Shown here: positions 1 through 9,229 of the stretch, one piece after another
Layout of the letters: each line of letters opens with the position of its first letter
Position numbering within the stretch: the first letter of the stretch is position 1
Source of the DNA: Variovorax sp. PAMC 28711
GTDB lineage: Bacteria > Pseudomonadota > Gammaproteobacteria > Burkholderiales > Burkholderiaceae_C
DNA length: 64,000 bases
Assembly: GCF_001577265.1 (NCBI RefSeq)
Contig: NZ_CP014517.1
Location: 3,012,501-3,076,500 of the forward strand
Direction of reading: 5' to 3'
Program-made: the position numbers and the translations under genes
The notes under the pieces: model-generated
Seen by the model: the letters and a program-made list of their open reading frames with translations, nothing else
The model's database searches: none
Told to the model about the DNA's origin: nothing

Positions 1-804
1 TTTCACGACCACGTCGTGCGGCGTGCCGGCCGGCGCGACCAGTCCCCACCAGGTGTCGATCGAGAAACCCTTGAGCGTGTCCGAGACCGGCGGCACATCG
101 GGCAGCGATGCACTGCGCTTCAACGTCGTCACCGCGATCGCCTTCAGCTTGCCGGCCCGGATGTTGGGCGCGGCCGTCGCGAGGTTGTCGAAGTTGAAAT
201 CGACCTGGCCCGAGAGCAGCGCCAACTGCGCGGGATTGCCCCCGTTGTATGGAATGTGCACCGCGAAGATGCCCGCTTCCTTCTTGAACAGCTCGCCGGC
301 GAGGTGGCCGGCGCTGCCGTTGCCGCCGCTGCCGTAGTTGAGCTTGGCGGGATTGGCCTTCGCGTAGCGGATGAGGTCGGCCACGGTGTCGATCTTCAGG
401 CGCTGCGCCGTCTCGGCGTTCATCACCAGCACATTCGGCACGCTCACCATCTGCGTGATGGGCGCGAAGTCGGTCGCCGCGTTGAACGGCATCTTGCTGT
501 AGAGCCACGGGTTGACCGCGTTCGTCGCCGTGGCCGCGATGCCGATCGTGAGGCCGTCGGGCGCCGCCCTGGCCACGGCGTCGGCGCCAATGTTGCCGCC
601 AGCGCCCGGCTTGTTGTCGATGATGACCGTGCCCAGCGAATCCTTCACGCGTTCGGCCAGAACGCGCGCGGTGACGTCGATGGGGCCGCCGGCCGCATAG
701 GGCACGACGAGGCGGATGGGCCGGCCGGCCGGCTGCGCTTGCGCCATCGGGGAGGCGGCGAGTGCGCCGAGCGCGATCCAGGTGGCGAGGGTGCGTCTTT
801 TCAT
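1..804 (-). CDS. Bug-family tripartite tricarboxylate transporter substrate-binding protein (3' end outside window)
   Basis: Periplasmic solute-binding protein of the Bug/TctC family (tripartite tricarboxylate transport receptors), which bind small carboxylates or related metabolites. Reading starts at ATG 804, with a Shine-Dalgarno-like AAGG just upstream. The N-terminus MKRRTLATWIALGALAASPMA is followed by AQAQ, a Sec signal peptide. The mature part opens with RPIRLVVPYAAGGPIDVTAR and contains PGAGGNIGADAVA and a late AGTPHDVV, all typical of the family. About 268 codons are present of the usual roughly 320, so the C-terminal lobe lies off the window. The start overlaps the stop of the upstream reductase gene (ATGA), suggesting translational coupling. 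Bug receptors are very numerous in Burkholderiales and most have no known ligand; the ligand here cannot be read from sequence. Confidence 0.9.
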   Translation of the reverse strand, partial: MKRRTLATWIALGALAASPMAQAQPAGRPIRLVVPYAAGGPIDVTARVLAERVKDSLGTVIIDNKPGAGGNIGADAVARAAPDGLTIGIAATATNAVNPWLYSKMPFNAATDFAPITQMVSVPNVLVMNAETAQRLKIDTVADLIRYAKANPAKLNYGSGGNGSAGHLAGELFKKEAGIFAVHIPYNGGNPAQLALLSGQVDFNFDNLATAAPNIRAGKLKAIAVTTLKRSASLPDVPPVSDTLKGFSIDTWWGLVAPAGTPHDVVVK

Positions 805-1865
805 GGCTGGGCCTTGTCTGCTTCGGTGGTGAACGCGTCCGCGAAGAATTCCTCTTCCGGAAGACCGGCTTCGGCCATGTAATCGCGCTTGGCGGAATCG
901 ACCACGATCGGCGCACCGCAGGCGTAGACCTGGTAGCCGGAGAGGTCGGGAAAATCTTCGAGCACGGCGCGGTGGACGAAGCCGGTGCGGCCTGTCCAGT
1001 TGTCTTCAGGCACCGCGTTGGAGACCACCGGCACATAGCGCAGGTTGGGCAGCTCCGCCTGGTGTTCGCGGACCCAATCGTCCATGTACAGGTCTTCCGG
1101 CCGGCGGCCGCCCCAATACAGCGTGGCGGGCCGGTCGATGGCCTTGAACTTCATGTGTTCCAGCAGCGCCTTGATCGGCGCGAAGCCGGTGCCGGAAGCC
1201 AGCAGCACGATCGGCTTGTCCGAATCCTCGCGCAGGAAGAAGCTGCCGTAAGGCCCTTCGATGCGGAGGATTTCCTTTTCCTTCATCGCGCCGAACACGT
1301 GGTCGGTGAACTTGCCGCCGGGCAGGTGGCGAATGTGCAGCTCGATGCCGGTGCCGGGTTCGCCCAGCGTGTGCGGCGCGTTCGCCATTGAGTAACTGCG
1401 TCGCGCGCCGTCGCGCAGGATGAACTCGACGTACTGGCCCGCGTGGAACTGCAGCGGTTCGCCCGCAGGCAATTGCAGGCGCAGCATCACGACGTCGTGC
1501 GACTTTTTGACCAGCGCCGCGACCCGCGCCGGCATCTTGCGGATCGGGTAGGCGTTGGCCTCGGTGACCTGGCGCGACTCGAGTACCACGTCGCTTTGCG
1601 CGAAGGCGCAGCAGGTCAGCACGAGCCCGGCGAGTCGTTCCTCGGCGCTCAGCGCCTTGCTCTGGTGCGGGCCGAGCGTCACCTCGCCCGAGAGCTTGCG
1701 GCATTTGCACGAGCCGCAGGCGCCGTCCTTGCAGCCGTAGGGCAGGCCGATGCCCTGTCGGATGCCGGCAGCCAGGATGGTTTCGTCGGCGTGGACGGCG
1801 AAGCGTCGCCCGCTCGGTTCGACCGTGATGGAAAAGCCCGCTTCGTGCGGCGCGGCGCTGGTCAT
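801..1865 (-). CDS. 2Fe-2S ferredoxin / FAD-NAD(P) oxidoreductase (CDP-6-deoxy-delta-3,4-glucoseen reductase-like)
   Basis: A 354-residue single-chain electron-transfer reductase. A plant-type ferredoxin domain (residues about 10-95) carries the cluster ligands C45, C50, C53 and C85. It is followed by an FAD domain (RRSYSMAN motif near 145) and an NAD(P)-binding domain (LLASGTGFAPIKALLEH; YACGAP near the end). Proteins of this order pass electrons from NAD(P)H through FAD and 2Fe-2S to a partner. In Comamonadaceae they are usually annotated as CDP-6-deoxy-delta-3,4-glucoseen reductase by similarity to AscD. No deoxysugar biosynthesis genes are visible here, so that substrate is doubtful; an oxygenase-reductase role is equally possible. 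ATG 1865 was chosen because it directly precedes the ferredoxin fold. It is divergent from the epimerase gene and coupled to the Bug gene downstream. Confidence 0.88.
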   Translation of the reverse strand: MTSAAPHEAGFSITVEPSGRRFAVHADETILAAGIRQGIGLPYGCKDGACGSCKCRKLSGEVTLGPHQSKALSAEERLAGLVLTCCAFAQSDVVLESRQVTEANAYPIRKMPARVAALVKKSHDVVMLRLQLPAGEPLQFHAGQYVEFILRDGARRSYSMANAPHTLGEPGTGIELHIRHLPGGKFTDHVFGAMKEKEILRIEGPYGSFFLREDSDKPIVLLASGTGFAPIKALLEHMKFKAIDRPATLYWGGRRPEDLYMDDWVREHQAELPNLRYVPVVSNAVPEDNWTGRTGFVHRAVLEDFPDLSGYQVYACGAPIVVDSAKRDYMAEAGLPEEEFFADAFTTEADKAQP

Positions 1866-1902
1866 GGGTATTCTTGGGTGAATCGCTAAAGGGAACCGGA
1901 TT

Positions 1903-2826
1903 TTGCCTTCAATCAACAGCCCCATCGGTGCAAGGCCTGCACGCTTTCGCCGCCCGCGGGTGCTCATCGTCGGCTGCGGCGACGTGGGGATGCGCGCCGC
2001 ACAGATCCTCCGGGGTCGCGTACAGCTCGTCGCCGTCACGTCCACGCCGGACCGGCGGCCGGCATTGCGTGCGGCCGGGCTCGTGCCTGTCGTCGCCGAT
2101 CTCGATGTGCCTGCATCGCTGCGGCGTCTGGCAGGGGTCGCGACCCGCGTGATGCATCTCGCGCCGCCCGCCAGCGTGGAGGGCGCGCACTGGTGGCGCG
2201 ATGCGCGCACGACGGCGTTGGTGCGTGCGTTGCGGTTGCGGTCGCTGCCGGACGCGTTCGTCTACGGCTCGACCAGCGGCGTGTACGGCGACTGCGGCGG
2301 GGCGCTGGTGAACGAAACGCGCGGCGTGCGCCCGCACACGCCCCGCGCGCACCGTCGCGTCGATGCCGAGCGCGCGGTGCGCTGGCTCGGCCGGGCCGGC
2401 GTGGCGACGCGCATCCTGCGCATTCCCGGCATCTATGCGGCCGACCGAAAAGGCGGCACGCCGCGCGAGCGATTGCACAAGGGCACGCCGGTGCTGCGCG
2501 CCGAGGACGACGTCTACACCAACCACATCCATGCCGACGACCTGGCGCGTGCCTGCGTCGCGGCCTTGTGGCGCGGCGGCACGCAGCGCACCTTCAATGT
2601 GAGCGACGACAGCGGCATCTTGATGGGCGACTACGTCGACCTGGCGGCCGACCTGTACGGCCTGCCGCGGCCGAAACGGATCGCGCGGGAAGAAGCACAG
2701 GCGCAGTTGCCGCTGTCGTTGCTGAGCTTCATGGGCGAATCGCGCAGGCTCGACAACACGCGGCTCAAGCGTGAGCTGCGTGTGCGGTTGCGCCATCCGA
2801 CGGTGGCGACCGGGCTTCGCGCCTGA
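1903..2826 (+). CDS. NAD-dependent epimerase/dehydratase family (extended SDR) protein
   Basis: A 307-residue protein with a Rossmann nucleotide-binding motif GCGDVGMRAA near residue 24, and YGSTSGVYGDCGG near residue 120, which corresponds to the region around the SDR active site. The motif NHIHADDLARA near residue 205 and the substrate-domain tail are typical of YeeZ-like epimerase/dehydratase relatives. The start is TTG at 1903, supported by an AAAGGGA ribosome-binding sequence about 10 bases upstream; no better ATG lies nearby. The gene is divergent from the ferredoxin reductase with only 37 bases between them, so the two probably share a regulatory region. The canonical YxxxK lysine is not obvious, so catalytic activity is uncertain; the substrate is unknown. 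Confidence 0.82.
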   Translation: MPSINSPIGARPARFRRPRVLIVGCGDVGMRAAQILRGRVQLVAVTSTPDRRPALRAAGLVPVVADLDVPASLRRLAGVATRVMHLAPPASVEGAHWWRDARTTALVRALRLRSLPDAFVYGSTSGVYGDCGGALVNETRGVRPHTPRAHRRVDAERAVRWLGRAGVATRILRIPGIYAADRKGGTPRERLHKGTPVLRAEDDVYTNHIHADDLARACVAALWRGGTQRTFNVSDDSGILMGDYVDLAADLYGLPRPKRIAREEAQAQLPLSLLSFMGESRRLDNTRLKRELRVRLRHPTVATGLRA

Positions 2827-2848
2827 GTCGCGCGCGCCGGTCGCAGGG

Positions 2849-3571
<723 letters not shown>

Positions 3572-3581
3572 GGTGTTGTCC

Positions 3582-5528
3582 TCAGGCAGGGTGCGCTTCG
3601 GTGTCCTGGCCGCCGAGGTACGCCTCGATGACCTTCTCGTCGGCTTGCACCGCGGCAGGCTCGCCCTCGGCGATCTTCTGGCCGAAGTCGAGCACCGAGA
3701 CCGTGTCGCACATGCTCATCACCACGTCCATGTGGTGCTCGATCAGGATCACGGTCACGCCGTGGTCGCGGATCTTGCGGATGATCGCGATCAGTTCCTT
3801 GATGTCGGGTGCGGTCAGGCCGGCCGCCGGTTCGTCGAGCAGCAGCAGCTGCGGATCGAGCGCCAGCGCGCGGGCGATTTCGAGGAGCCGCTGCTTGCCG
3901 TAGGGCAGGTTGCGGGCTTCTTCCTGCGACAGGTCTTCCAGCCCGACGAAGCGCAGCAGGCCGAGCGCGCGCTCGATCGAGGCTACGCTCTCGCGCCGGT
4001 AGCGCGGCGTGTGCACCGACACATCCAGCAGGTTGCTCTCGAAAGTGTGGTGCAGGCCAACCTGCACGTTCTGTTGCGCGGTCATTTCGCCGAAAAGCTG
4101 CACGTTCTGGAAGGTACGCGCGATGCCTGACAACGCGATGTCGGACGACGTGCGACCCACCAGCGAACGCCCCGCAAAGGAGATGGCGCCGGCCGTCGGC
4201 ACGTAGATGCCGGTCAGCACATTCATCATCGTGCTCTTGCCCGAGCCGTTGGGGCCGATCAGGCCGTGGATCGTGCCGCGCTTGATGCTCAGGTCGACGT
4301 TGTTGAGCGCCTTCAGGCCACCGAACTGCATCAGCACGCCCTTCGCGTTCAGCACTTCGGCATCGCCGCCAGCGCCGCCCGCCTGCGCGACCGCATCCGC
4401 CGGTGCGATCTGCACCGCGCCGTTGATGTCCGAACGCGCCAGTGGCCGCTTGAGGTTGAGCGCGCTGCGCACGAACCCGACGATGCCGTCCTGCAGGTAG
4501 TACACGACGAACAGCGTGATCACGCCAAAGATCGACAGGCGCCAGTCGGTCATGGTCTGCAGCCAGAACGAGAGCGCGGCCAGCGCGACCGTGCCGACGA
4601 CCGGAATCGCCATGTGCTTCGGCGTGGTCTTGCCGCGCTGCACTGCCACCACCGCCACCACGGCGACGATCACCGCCAGCGCGACCGACACGTAGCGGAA
4701 CATCTCGATGTCGTCGAGCAGCTTGGGCAGCAGCACGATGATCGTGGCGCCGACCAGGCTGCCGATGCGGCTCTTGCGTCCGCCCATGATCACGGCCAGC
4801 AGGAACAGCACCGTGAGCTCGAAGTTGTACGAGTTGGGCGAGATGTATTGCTCCGAGTACGCGTAGAGCGAACCGGCCAGGCCCGCGAAGCCCGCGCTGA
4901 TCACGAAGGCATAGACCTTGTAGCGGTACACCGAGACGCCCATGCAATCCGATGCCACCGGGCTGCCGCGCAACGCCTCGAACGCGCGGCCCAGATGCGA
5001 ACGCAGGATGCGGTGCACCACGATGAGTGCCAGCACCATCAGCACCGCGACCAGCCAGTAATACTCGCGCTCGTCGAGCTTGTGGCCGAAGAGCGAAGGT
5101 TTTTCGAGCTTGATGCCCATCGGGCCTTCGGTGAGGAAACTCATCTCGTTGATGAGGATCTGGATGATCGTGCCGAAGGCCAGCGTCACCATCGCGAGGT
5201 ACGGGCCCGACACGCGCAGCGCCGGCAGCGCCAGCAATGCACCGAAGCCGGCGGTGAACAACACGGCGGCAGGCACGGTGAGCCAGATCGGCGCGGCCAG
5301 CTTCATCACCATGACGCCGGCGGTGTAGGCGCCCAAGCCGAAGAGGCCCGCATGGCCGAGCGACACCTGGCCGGTGTAGCCGACCACGATGTCCAGCCCG
5401 AACAGCACGATCGCGTAGATCATGATCGTCTCGAGCAGGTGAATGTAGTAGGGGTTGTCGATGCCGAGCGGGAACAGCATCAGCGCGGCGAAGCCGATGA
5501 CGTAGAGGAGGAAATGTTGCTTTTTCAT
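3582..5528 (-). CDS. Fused LivM permease - LivG ATPase of branched-chain amino acid ABC transporter
   Basis: One reading frame of 648 residues joins two normally separate subunits. Residues about 1-385 are a LivM-type permease with many hydrophobic helices, including the conserved YTGQVSLGHAGLFGLGAY and the cytoplasmic-loop region GRAFEALRGSPVASDCMG. Two extra helices precede an Ala/Gly-rich linker (about 370-392). Residues 393-648 are LivG: Walker A GPNGSGKST near 425, signature LPYGKQRLLEIARAL near 541, Walker B LLLLDEPAAGL near 562. The start ATG 5528 is 11 bases downstream of the livH stop. Such LivM-LivG fusions occur in Burkholderiales, so this is a lineage trait rather than an assembly artefact; both halves look intact. 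Confidence 0.94.
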   Translation of the reverse strand: MKKQHFLLYVIGFAALMLFPLGIDNPYYIHLLETIMIYAIVLFGLDIVVGYTGQVSLGHAGLFGLGAYTAGVMVMKLAAPIWLTVPAAVLFTAGFGALLALPALRVSGPYLAMVTLAFGTIIQILINEMSFLTEGPMGIKLEKPSLFGHKLDEREYYWLVAVLMVLALIVVHRILRSHLGRAFEALRGSPVASDCMGVSVYRYKVYAFVISAGFAGLAGSLYAYSEQYISPNSYNFELTVLFLLAVIMGGRKSRIGSLVGATIIVLLPKLLDDIEMFRYVSVALAVIVAVVAVVAVQRGKTTPKHMAIPVVGTVALAALSFWLQTMTDWRLSIFGVITLFVVYYLQDGIVGFVRSALNLKRPLARSDINGAVQIAPADAVAQAGGAGGDAEVLNAKGVLMQFGGLKALNNVDLSIKRGTIHGLIGPNGSGKSTMMNVLTGIYVPTAGAISFAGRSLVGRTSSDIALSGIARTFQNVQLFGEMTAQQNVQVGLHHTFESNLLDVSVHTPRYRRESVASIERALGLLRFVGLEDLSQEEARNLPYGKQRLLEIARALALDPQLLLLDEPAAGLTAPDIKELIAIIRKIRDHGVTVILIEHHMDVVMSMCDTVSVLDFGQKIAEGEPAAVQADEKVIEAYLGGQDTEAHPA

Positions 5529-5539
5529 GCTGTCGGTCC

Positions 5540-6415
5540 TCAGACCTTCTTGATCGCGGTCTTGCCGAAGAGGCCGGCGGGCCGCACGGCGAGCACGATG
5601 AGCAGCAGCACCAGGCCGGGCACGTCCTTGTAGCCGGTGCTCAGGTAGAAGCCGGTGGTGGTTTCGGCGATGCCGAGGATGATCCCGCCCACCACGATGC
5701 CCATGCCGCTGGTCAGCCCGCCGATGATCGCGACGGCGAAGGCCTTGAGCCCGAGCACCGCGCCCATGGTGGCGCCGGTGAGCGTGAGCGGCGCGATCAG
5801 CACGCCGGCGAAGGCCGCCGTCATGGACGACAGCGCGTACGAAAAGGTGATCACGAGCCCGGTGTTGATGCCCATCAGCTTGGCGGCATCCCGGTCGTTG
5901 AAGGTCGCGACCACGGCCTTGCCGTAGATCGTCTTGCGGTTGAAAAATTCCACCGCCAGCATCATCAGCAACGCACCGCCGACCACCAGGATTTCCATCG
6001 GCAGCACGTTGGCGTTGAGGAACTTGAGCGGCGATTCGGGCAGCGGCGACGGGAACTTCAGGTCGTCTCGGCCCCACACGTTTTCCGCCACGTTCTTGAA
6101 GATGATGCCCAGCGCGATGGTCGACATGATCCAGCCGAACTCGCTCTTGATCTTGATGGCGGGCCGCACGCCGATGCGTTCCACCACGGCGCCCTGCACC
6201 GCGCCGAACAGGCACACGATGGGGATCATCAGCCAGTAGTTCACGCCGAGGCCGACCAGCGTCAGGCCGACCAGTGCGCCGAGCATGAGTGCATCGCCCT
6301 GACCGAAATTCAAGGTGTCGGAGGTCGCGAAGGTGAGCTGGTAGCCGAACGCGATGACGGCGTAGATCATGCCCAGCGCGATGCCGCTGAAGATGAGTTG
6401 GGTCAGGATTTGCAT
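5540..6415 (-). CDS. livH: Branched-chain amino acid ABC transporter permease LivH
   Basis: A 291-residue integral membrane protein of about eight helices. It opens with MQILTQLIFSGIALGMIYA and contains TLNFGQGDALMLGA and the loop IYGKAVVATFNDRDAAKLMG, where the EAA-like interaction with the ATPase is expected. This matches LivH, the partner permease to LivM. It follows livK after an intergenic terminator and sits 11 bases upstream of the livMG fusion, so the permease-ATPase genes form one transcription unit, presumably read through from livK at reduced level. Confidence 0.95.
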   Translation of the reverse strand: MQILTQLIFSGIALGMIYAVIAFGYQLTFATSDTLNFGQGDALMLGALVGLTLVGLGVNYWLMIPIVCLFGAVQGAVVERIGVRPAIKIKSEFGWIMSTIALGIIFKNVAENVWGRDDLKFPSPLPESPLKFLNANVLPMEILVVGGALLMMLAVEFFNRKTIYGKAVVATFNDRDAAKLMGINTGLVITFSYALSSMTAAFAGVLIAPLTLTGATMGAVLGLKAFAVAIIGGLTSGMGIVVGGIILGIAETTTGFYLSTGYKDVPGLVLLLIVLAVRPAGLFGKTAIKKV

Positions 6416-6432
6416 GGCGACTCTGATAGGTC

Positions 6433-6479
6433 AACAAGAAAACGCGCCGCCGCAGGACCGTTGTCCTCGTGGCGGCGCG
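6433..6479 (-). terminator. Intrinsic terminator/attenuator between livK and livH
   Basis: Read on the minus strand, a perfect 9-base GC stem (CGCGCCGCC with GGCGGCGCG, positions 6471-6479 and 6443-6451) encloses a second stem AGGAC/GTCCT. It is followed at once by TTTTCTTGTT (6433-6442). It lies between the livK stop and the livH start. Partial termination here would give more binding protein than membrane subunits, a known arrangement in binding-protein-dependent transport operons. Confidence 0.8.
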
Positions 6480-6494
6480 AGCGGGTGTAGCGGG

Positions 6495-7697
6495 TTACTT
6501 CTTCAGGCGGACCGTGCCGGCCGACTTCTGGTCTTCGGCGTTCGCGAAGATCACGCGACCGCCCTTGACTTCACCGAACACCGGAATGTTCGCGGTGATG
6601 GCGTCGTGGTCGTCCTTGCTGAAAGGCTTGGTGTAGGTGGTCACCACGCCTTCGACCGGCGTCTTCAGATCTTCGAGCGCGGCCTTGATCTTCGGACCCT
6701 CGGTGTTGCCGGCCTGCTTGATGGCGGCGGCCAGCAGGTAGATCGAGTCGTAGCCTTGCGCGGCCGACACCGGCGAATCCATGCGGTTGTTCTTCGGCTT
6801 GAAGGTCTTCACGAAGTTGTCGATGAAGGCCTTGCGCTTGGGCGTCGTAGGTTCCTGGATGAAGGTCTGCGGCATGCGCGCGCCATCACCGCCGGGGCCG
6901 GCGTTGTCGATGAAGTTGGCCATCGCCAGCGTCCAGCTTCCGATGATCGGCACCTTCCAGCCCAGCTTGGTCATGCCGTTGGCGATCTGTGCCAGCTCAG
7001 GGCCGATGCCGTAGGTCAGCACCGCTTCGGCGCCAGCTTCCTTGGACTTCAGCAACTGGGCCGTCATGTCGACGTCCTTGATGTTGAACTTCTCGACAGC
7101 GACTGGCGTGATGCCCTTGGCCTTGAGCGCCTTCTCCAGGTCTTCGCGGCCCAGCTGGCCGTAGTTGGTGGAGTCGGCCAGGATCGCGACCTTCTTGTAG
7201 CCGCGACGCGTGACCGCTTCTTCCACGATCATCGGCGCCTGGATGCTGTCGTGCGCCGCGTTGCGGAACACGTAGTTCTCGGGGTCCTTGTCGAACTGGT
7301 GCGTGATGATCGAACCGGTCGCCACGTTGTTCAGGACCGGAATCTTCGCGTCCTGGAAGAAGCGCTGCGAGGCGAGCGCCACGCCGGTGTTGATGTAGCC
7401 CACGACGGCGACGACCTTCTCCTTGTTGATGAACTCCTGGGCGATCTGCACGCCGCGTTCGTTCTTGCCTTCGTCGTCGCGCTCGACGAGCTGGATCTGA
7501 CGGCCCATCACGCCGCCGGATTTGTTGATTTCCTCAGCGGCGAGGCGCACGCCGTCGCGCATGCTCACGCCCATCGACGACGAACCGCCGGTGAACGGAC
7601 CGTCGACGCCGATCTTGATCGGGTCGGCGGCCATGGCGAAAGTGGTGAGGGCGGCCAGCGCAACGGCCGTGGCGAATTTTTTCGGGAATCGGATCAA
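6495..7697 (-). CDS. livK: Branched-chain amino acid ABC transporter substrate-binding protein (LivK/LivJ-type)
   Basis: A 400-residue periplasmic binding protein. The start is TTG at 7697, with GGAG seven bases upstream; a longer in-frame extension to 7865 lacks this signal and does not look like coding sequence. The N-terminus (IRFPKKFATAVALAALTTFA, then MAADPIK) is a Sec signal peptide. The mature part begins KIGVDGPFTGGSSSMG and includes VVAVVGYINTGVALA and AQGYDSIYLLAAA, typical of type I periplasmic binding proteins of the HAAT family. First gene of the liv operon; the ligand may be leucine, isoleucine, valine or another amide or aromatic acid. Its upstream region is shared with the divergent Cache kinase. 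Confidence 0.92.
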   Translation of the reverse strand: MIRFPKKFATAVALAALTTFAMAADPIKIGVDGPFTGGSSSMGVSMRDGVRLAAEEINKSGGVMGRQIQLVERDDEGKNERGVQIAQEFINKEKVVAVVGYINTGVALASQRFFQDAKIPVLNNVATGSIITHQFDKDPENYVFRNAAHDSIQAPMIVEEAVTRRGYKKVAILADSTNYGQLGREDLEKALKAKGITPVAVEKFNIKDVDMTAQLLKSKEAGAEAVLTYGIGPELAQIANGMTKLGWKVPIIGSWTLAMANFIDNAGPGGDGARMPQTFIQEPTTPKRKAFIDNFVKTFKPKNNRMDSPVSAAQGYDSIYLLAAAIKQAGNTEGPKIKAALEDLKTPVEGVVTTYTKPFSKDDHDAITANIPVFGEVKGGRVIFANAEDQKSAGTVRLKK

Positions 7698-7873
7698 GGT
7701 GTGTCTCCTGCAGAGGTTGTGTTTAGCGGTTCCAGGCGGCGCAATTATCGGTGGCACTGTTAATTTTTGTATGCGCATGACTGCGGGGATGCCCTCGGTA
7801 GTAATGCATAAGGGAAAACGCGAAGTCGCCTCGACGAGATGCGAACCCGCAGCGGCAACGCACAATCACGCCC

Positions 7874-9229
7874 ATGAAACCGAAGGCGAAGATCCTCCTG
7901 CTCGCCGTCGCGCCGCTGTTGTTCGCCATCGCGGCGATCGGCGGACTTCTGGTGGTCGAAACCCAGCGGCTGGAGGCGCGGCAGGCCCAGGTGCTCGAAG
8001 AGGTCCTGCTCACCGGCAAGCGCGAGGAACTGCGCAGCTACATCGCGCTGGCGCTCACCTCCATCGGCAACCTGTACGGCGCAGGCCGCGACGACGAGGC
8101 CGCCAAGGAGCAGGCCAAGGCCATCCTCTCGAGCATGAATTTCGGCGACGACGGCTACTTCTATGTGTACGACCGCGAGGGCCTGACGCTGGTGCATCCG
8201 CGCCAGCCCGAGCTGGTCGGCCAGAACCTCTGGGACCGGCGCGACACCGAGGGCACCTACATGATCCGCGAGCTCATCGCGCGGGCGCACGAAGGCGGCG
8301 GCTACCAGCGCTACCTGTGGCCCAAGCCGTCGACCGGCCGCATCGAACGCAAGCTCGGCTACTCGGTCGAGCTGCCGCGCTGGGGCTGGATGCTCGGCAC
8401 CGGCATCTACCTGGACGACGTCGATGCGGCGGCCGCCAAGCTGCGCGGGAGCTTGCTGGTCAGCATCCGGCAAACGCTGCTCGGCCTGGCGACGGTCGCG
8501 ATGATCGCGTCCCTCGCCGTGTTCGCCGGCGGGCTGGCGCTCAACATCAGCGAGCAGCGCCAGGCCGACCGCAAGTTGAAGGCGCTGGCGCACCGCGTGG
8601 TGAGCTCGCAGGAAGACGAGCGCGCCCGCGTCTCGCGCGAACTGCACGACCACATCTGCCAGCTGCTCGTGTCGATCAAGTACCAGTTCGAACTGGTCGG
8701 GCACCGGCTGACCCATCCGGGCGACGCGCCGGTGACCGCGATCGACAAGGAGATCGGCGCGCTGTCGCAGGCGATCGGCGAAGTGCGCCGGATCTCGCAC
8801 GACCTGCGGCCTGCGTTGCTCGACGATCTCGGCCTGCCGGCCGCGCTGGAACACATCGGCAACCAGCTCGCGCAGCGCAGCGGCCTGACTGTGACCGTGT
8901 CGCCGCATGTGCAGGAAGAGCGGCTGCCGGAGCTGCAGGCGGTGAGCCTGTTCCGCGTGGCGCAGGAGGCGCTGCGCAATGTCGAGCGCCATGCGGGCGC
9001 GAGCCGCGTCGACATCCGGCTCGACGATGCGCACGACCGGCTCGAACTTCGCATCACCGACGACGGCCGCGGCTTCGACGTGCAGAACGTCGAGCTCAGC
9101 AAGGACCGCGGCATCGGCCTCACCAACATGCGCGAGCGCGTGGAGCGAAACGGCGGCCAGTTCCAGCTGTTCTCGCAGCCGGGCCGCACCGCGCTGGTGG
9201 CCAGTTTTCCGTTGGCGGCGCACGCATGA
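7874..9229 (+). CDS. Cache-domain sensor histidine kinase (HisKA_3 type)
   Basis: A 451-residue membrane sensor. Helices lie at about 5-27 and 198-226, with a periplasmic single Cache domain between them (motifs FGDDGYFYVYDREGLTLVHP and GWMLGTGIYLDDV). The cytoplasmic part has a HisKA_3 dimerisation domain with ERARVSRELHD, H258 being the expected phospho-acceptor, and a HATPase with DDGRGFD and GIGLTNMRERV. Its stop overlaps the start of the response regulator (ATGA). Cache domains of this kind sense small carboxylates or amino acids. Being divergent from livK, it may control the transporter; this is an inference from position only. Confidence 0.92.
   Translation: MKPKAKILLLAVAPLLFAIAAIGGLLVVETQRLEARQAQVLEEVLLTGKREELRSYIALALTSIGNLYGAGRDDEAAKEQAKAILSSMNFGDDGYFYVYDREGLTLVHPRQPELVGQNLWDRRDTEGTYMIRELIARAHEGGGYQRYLWPKPSTGRIERKLGYSVELPRWGWMLGTGIYLDDVDAAAAKLRGSLLVSIRQTLLGLATVAMIASLAVFAGGLALNISEQRQADRKLKALAHRVVSSQEDERARVSRELHDHICQLLVSIKYQFELVGHRLTHPGDAPVTAIDKEIGALSQAIGEVRRISHDLRPALLDDLGLPAALEHIGNQLAQRSGLTVTVSPHVQEERLPELQAVSLFRVAQEALRNVERHAGASRVDIRLDDAHDRLELRITDDGRGFDVQNVELSKDRGIGLTNMRERVERNGGQFQLFSQPGRTALVASFPLAAHA

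Noticed and set aside
801..2826. A deoxysugar biosynthesis cluster, suggested by the reductase and epimerase pair
   Set aside because: No sugar-nucleotide aminotransferase, dehydratase or CDP-glucose gene is nearby, and the two genes are divergent; the annotation name rests on similarity only.
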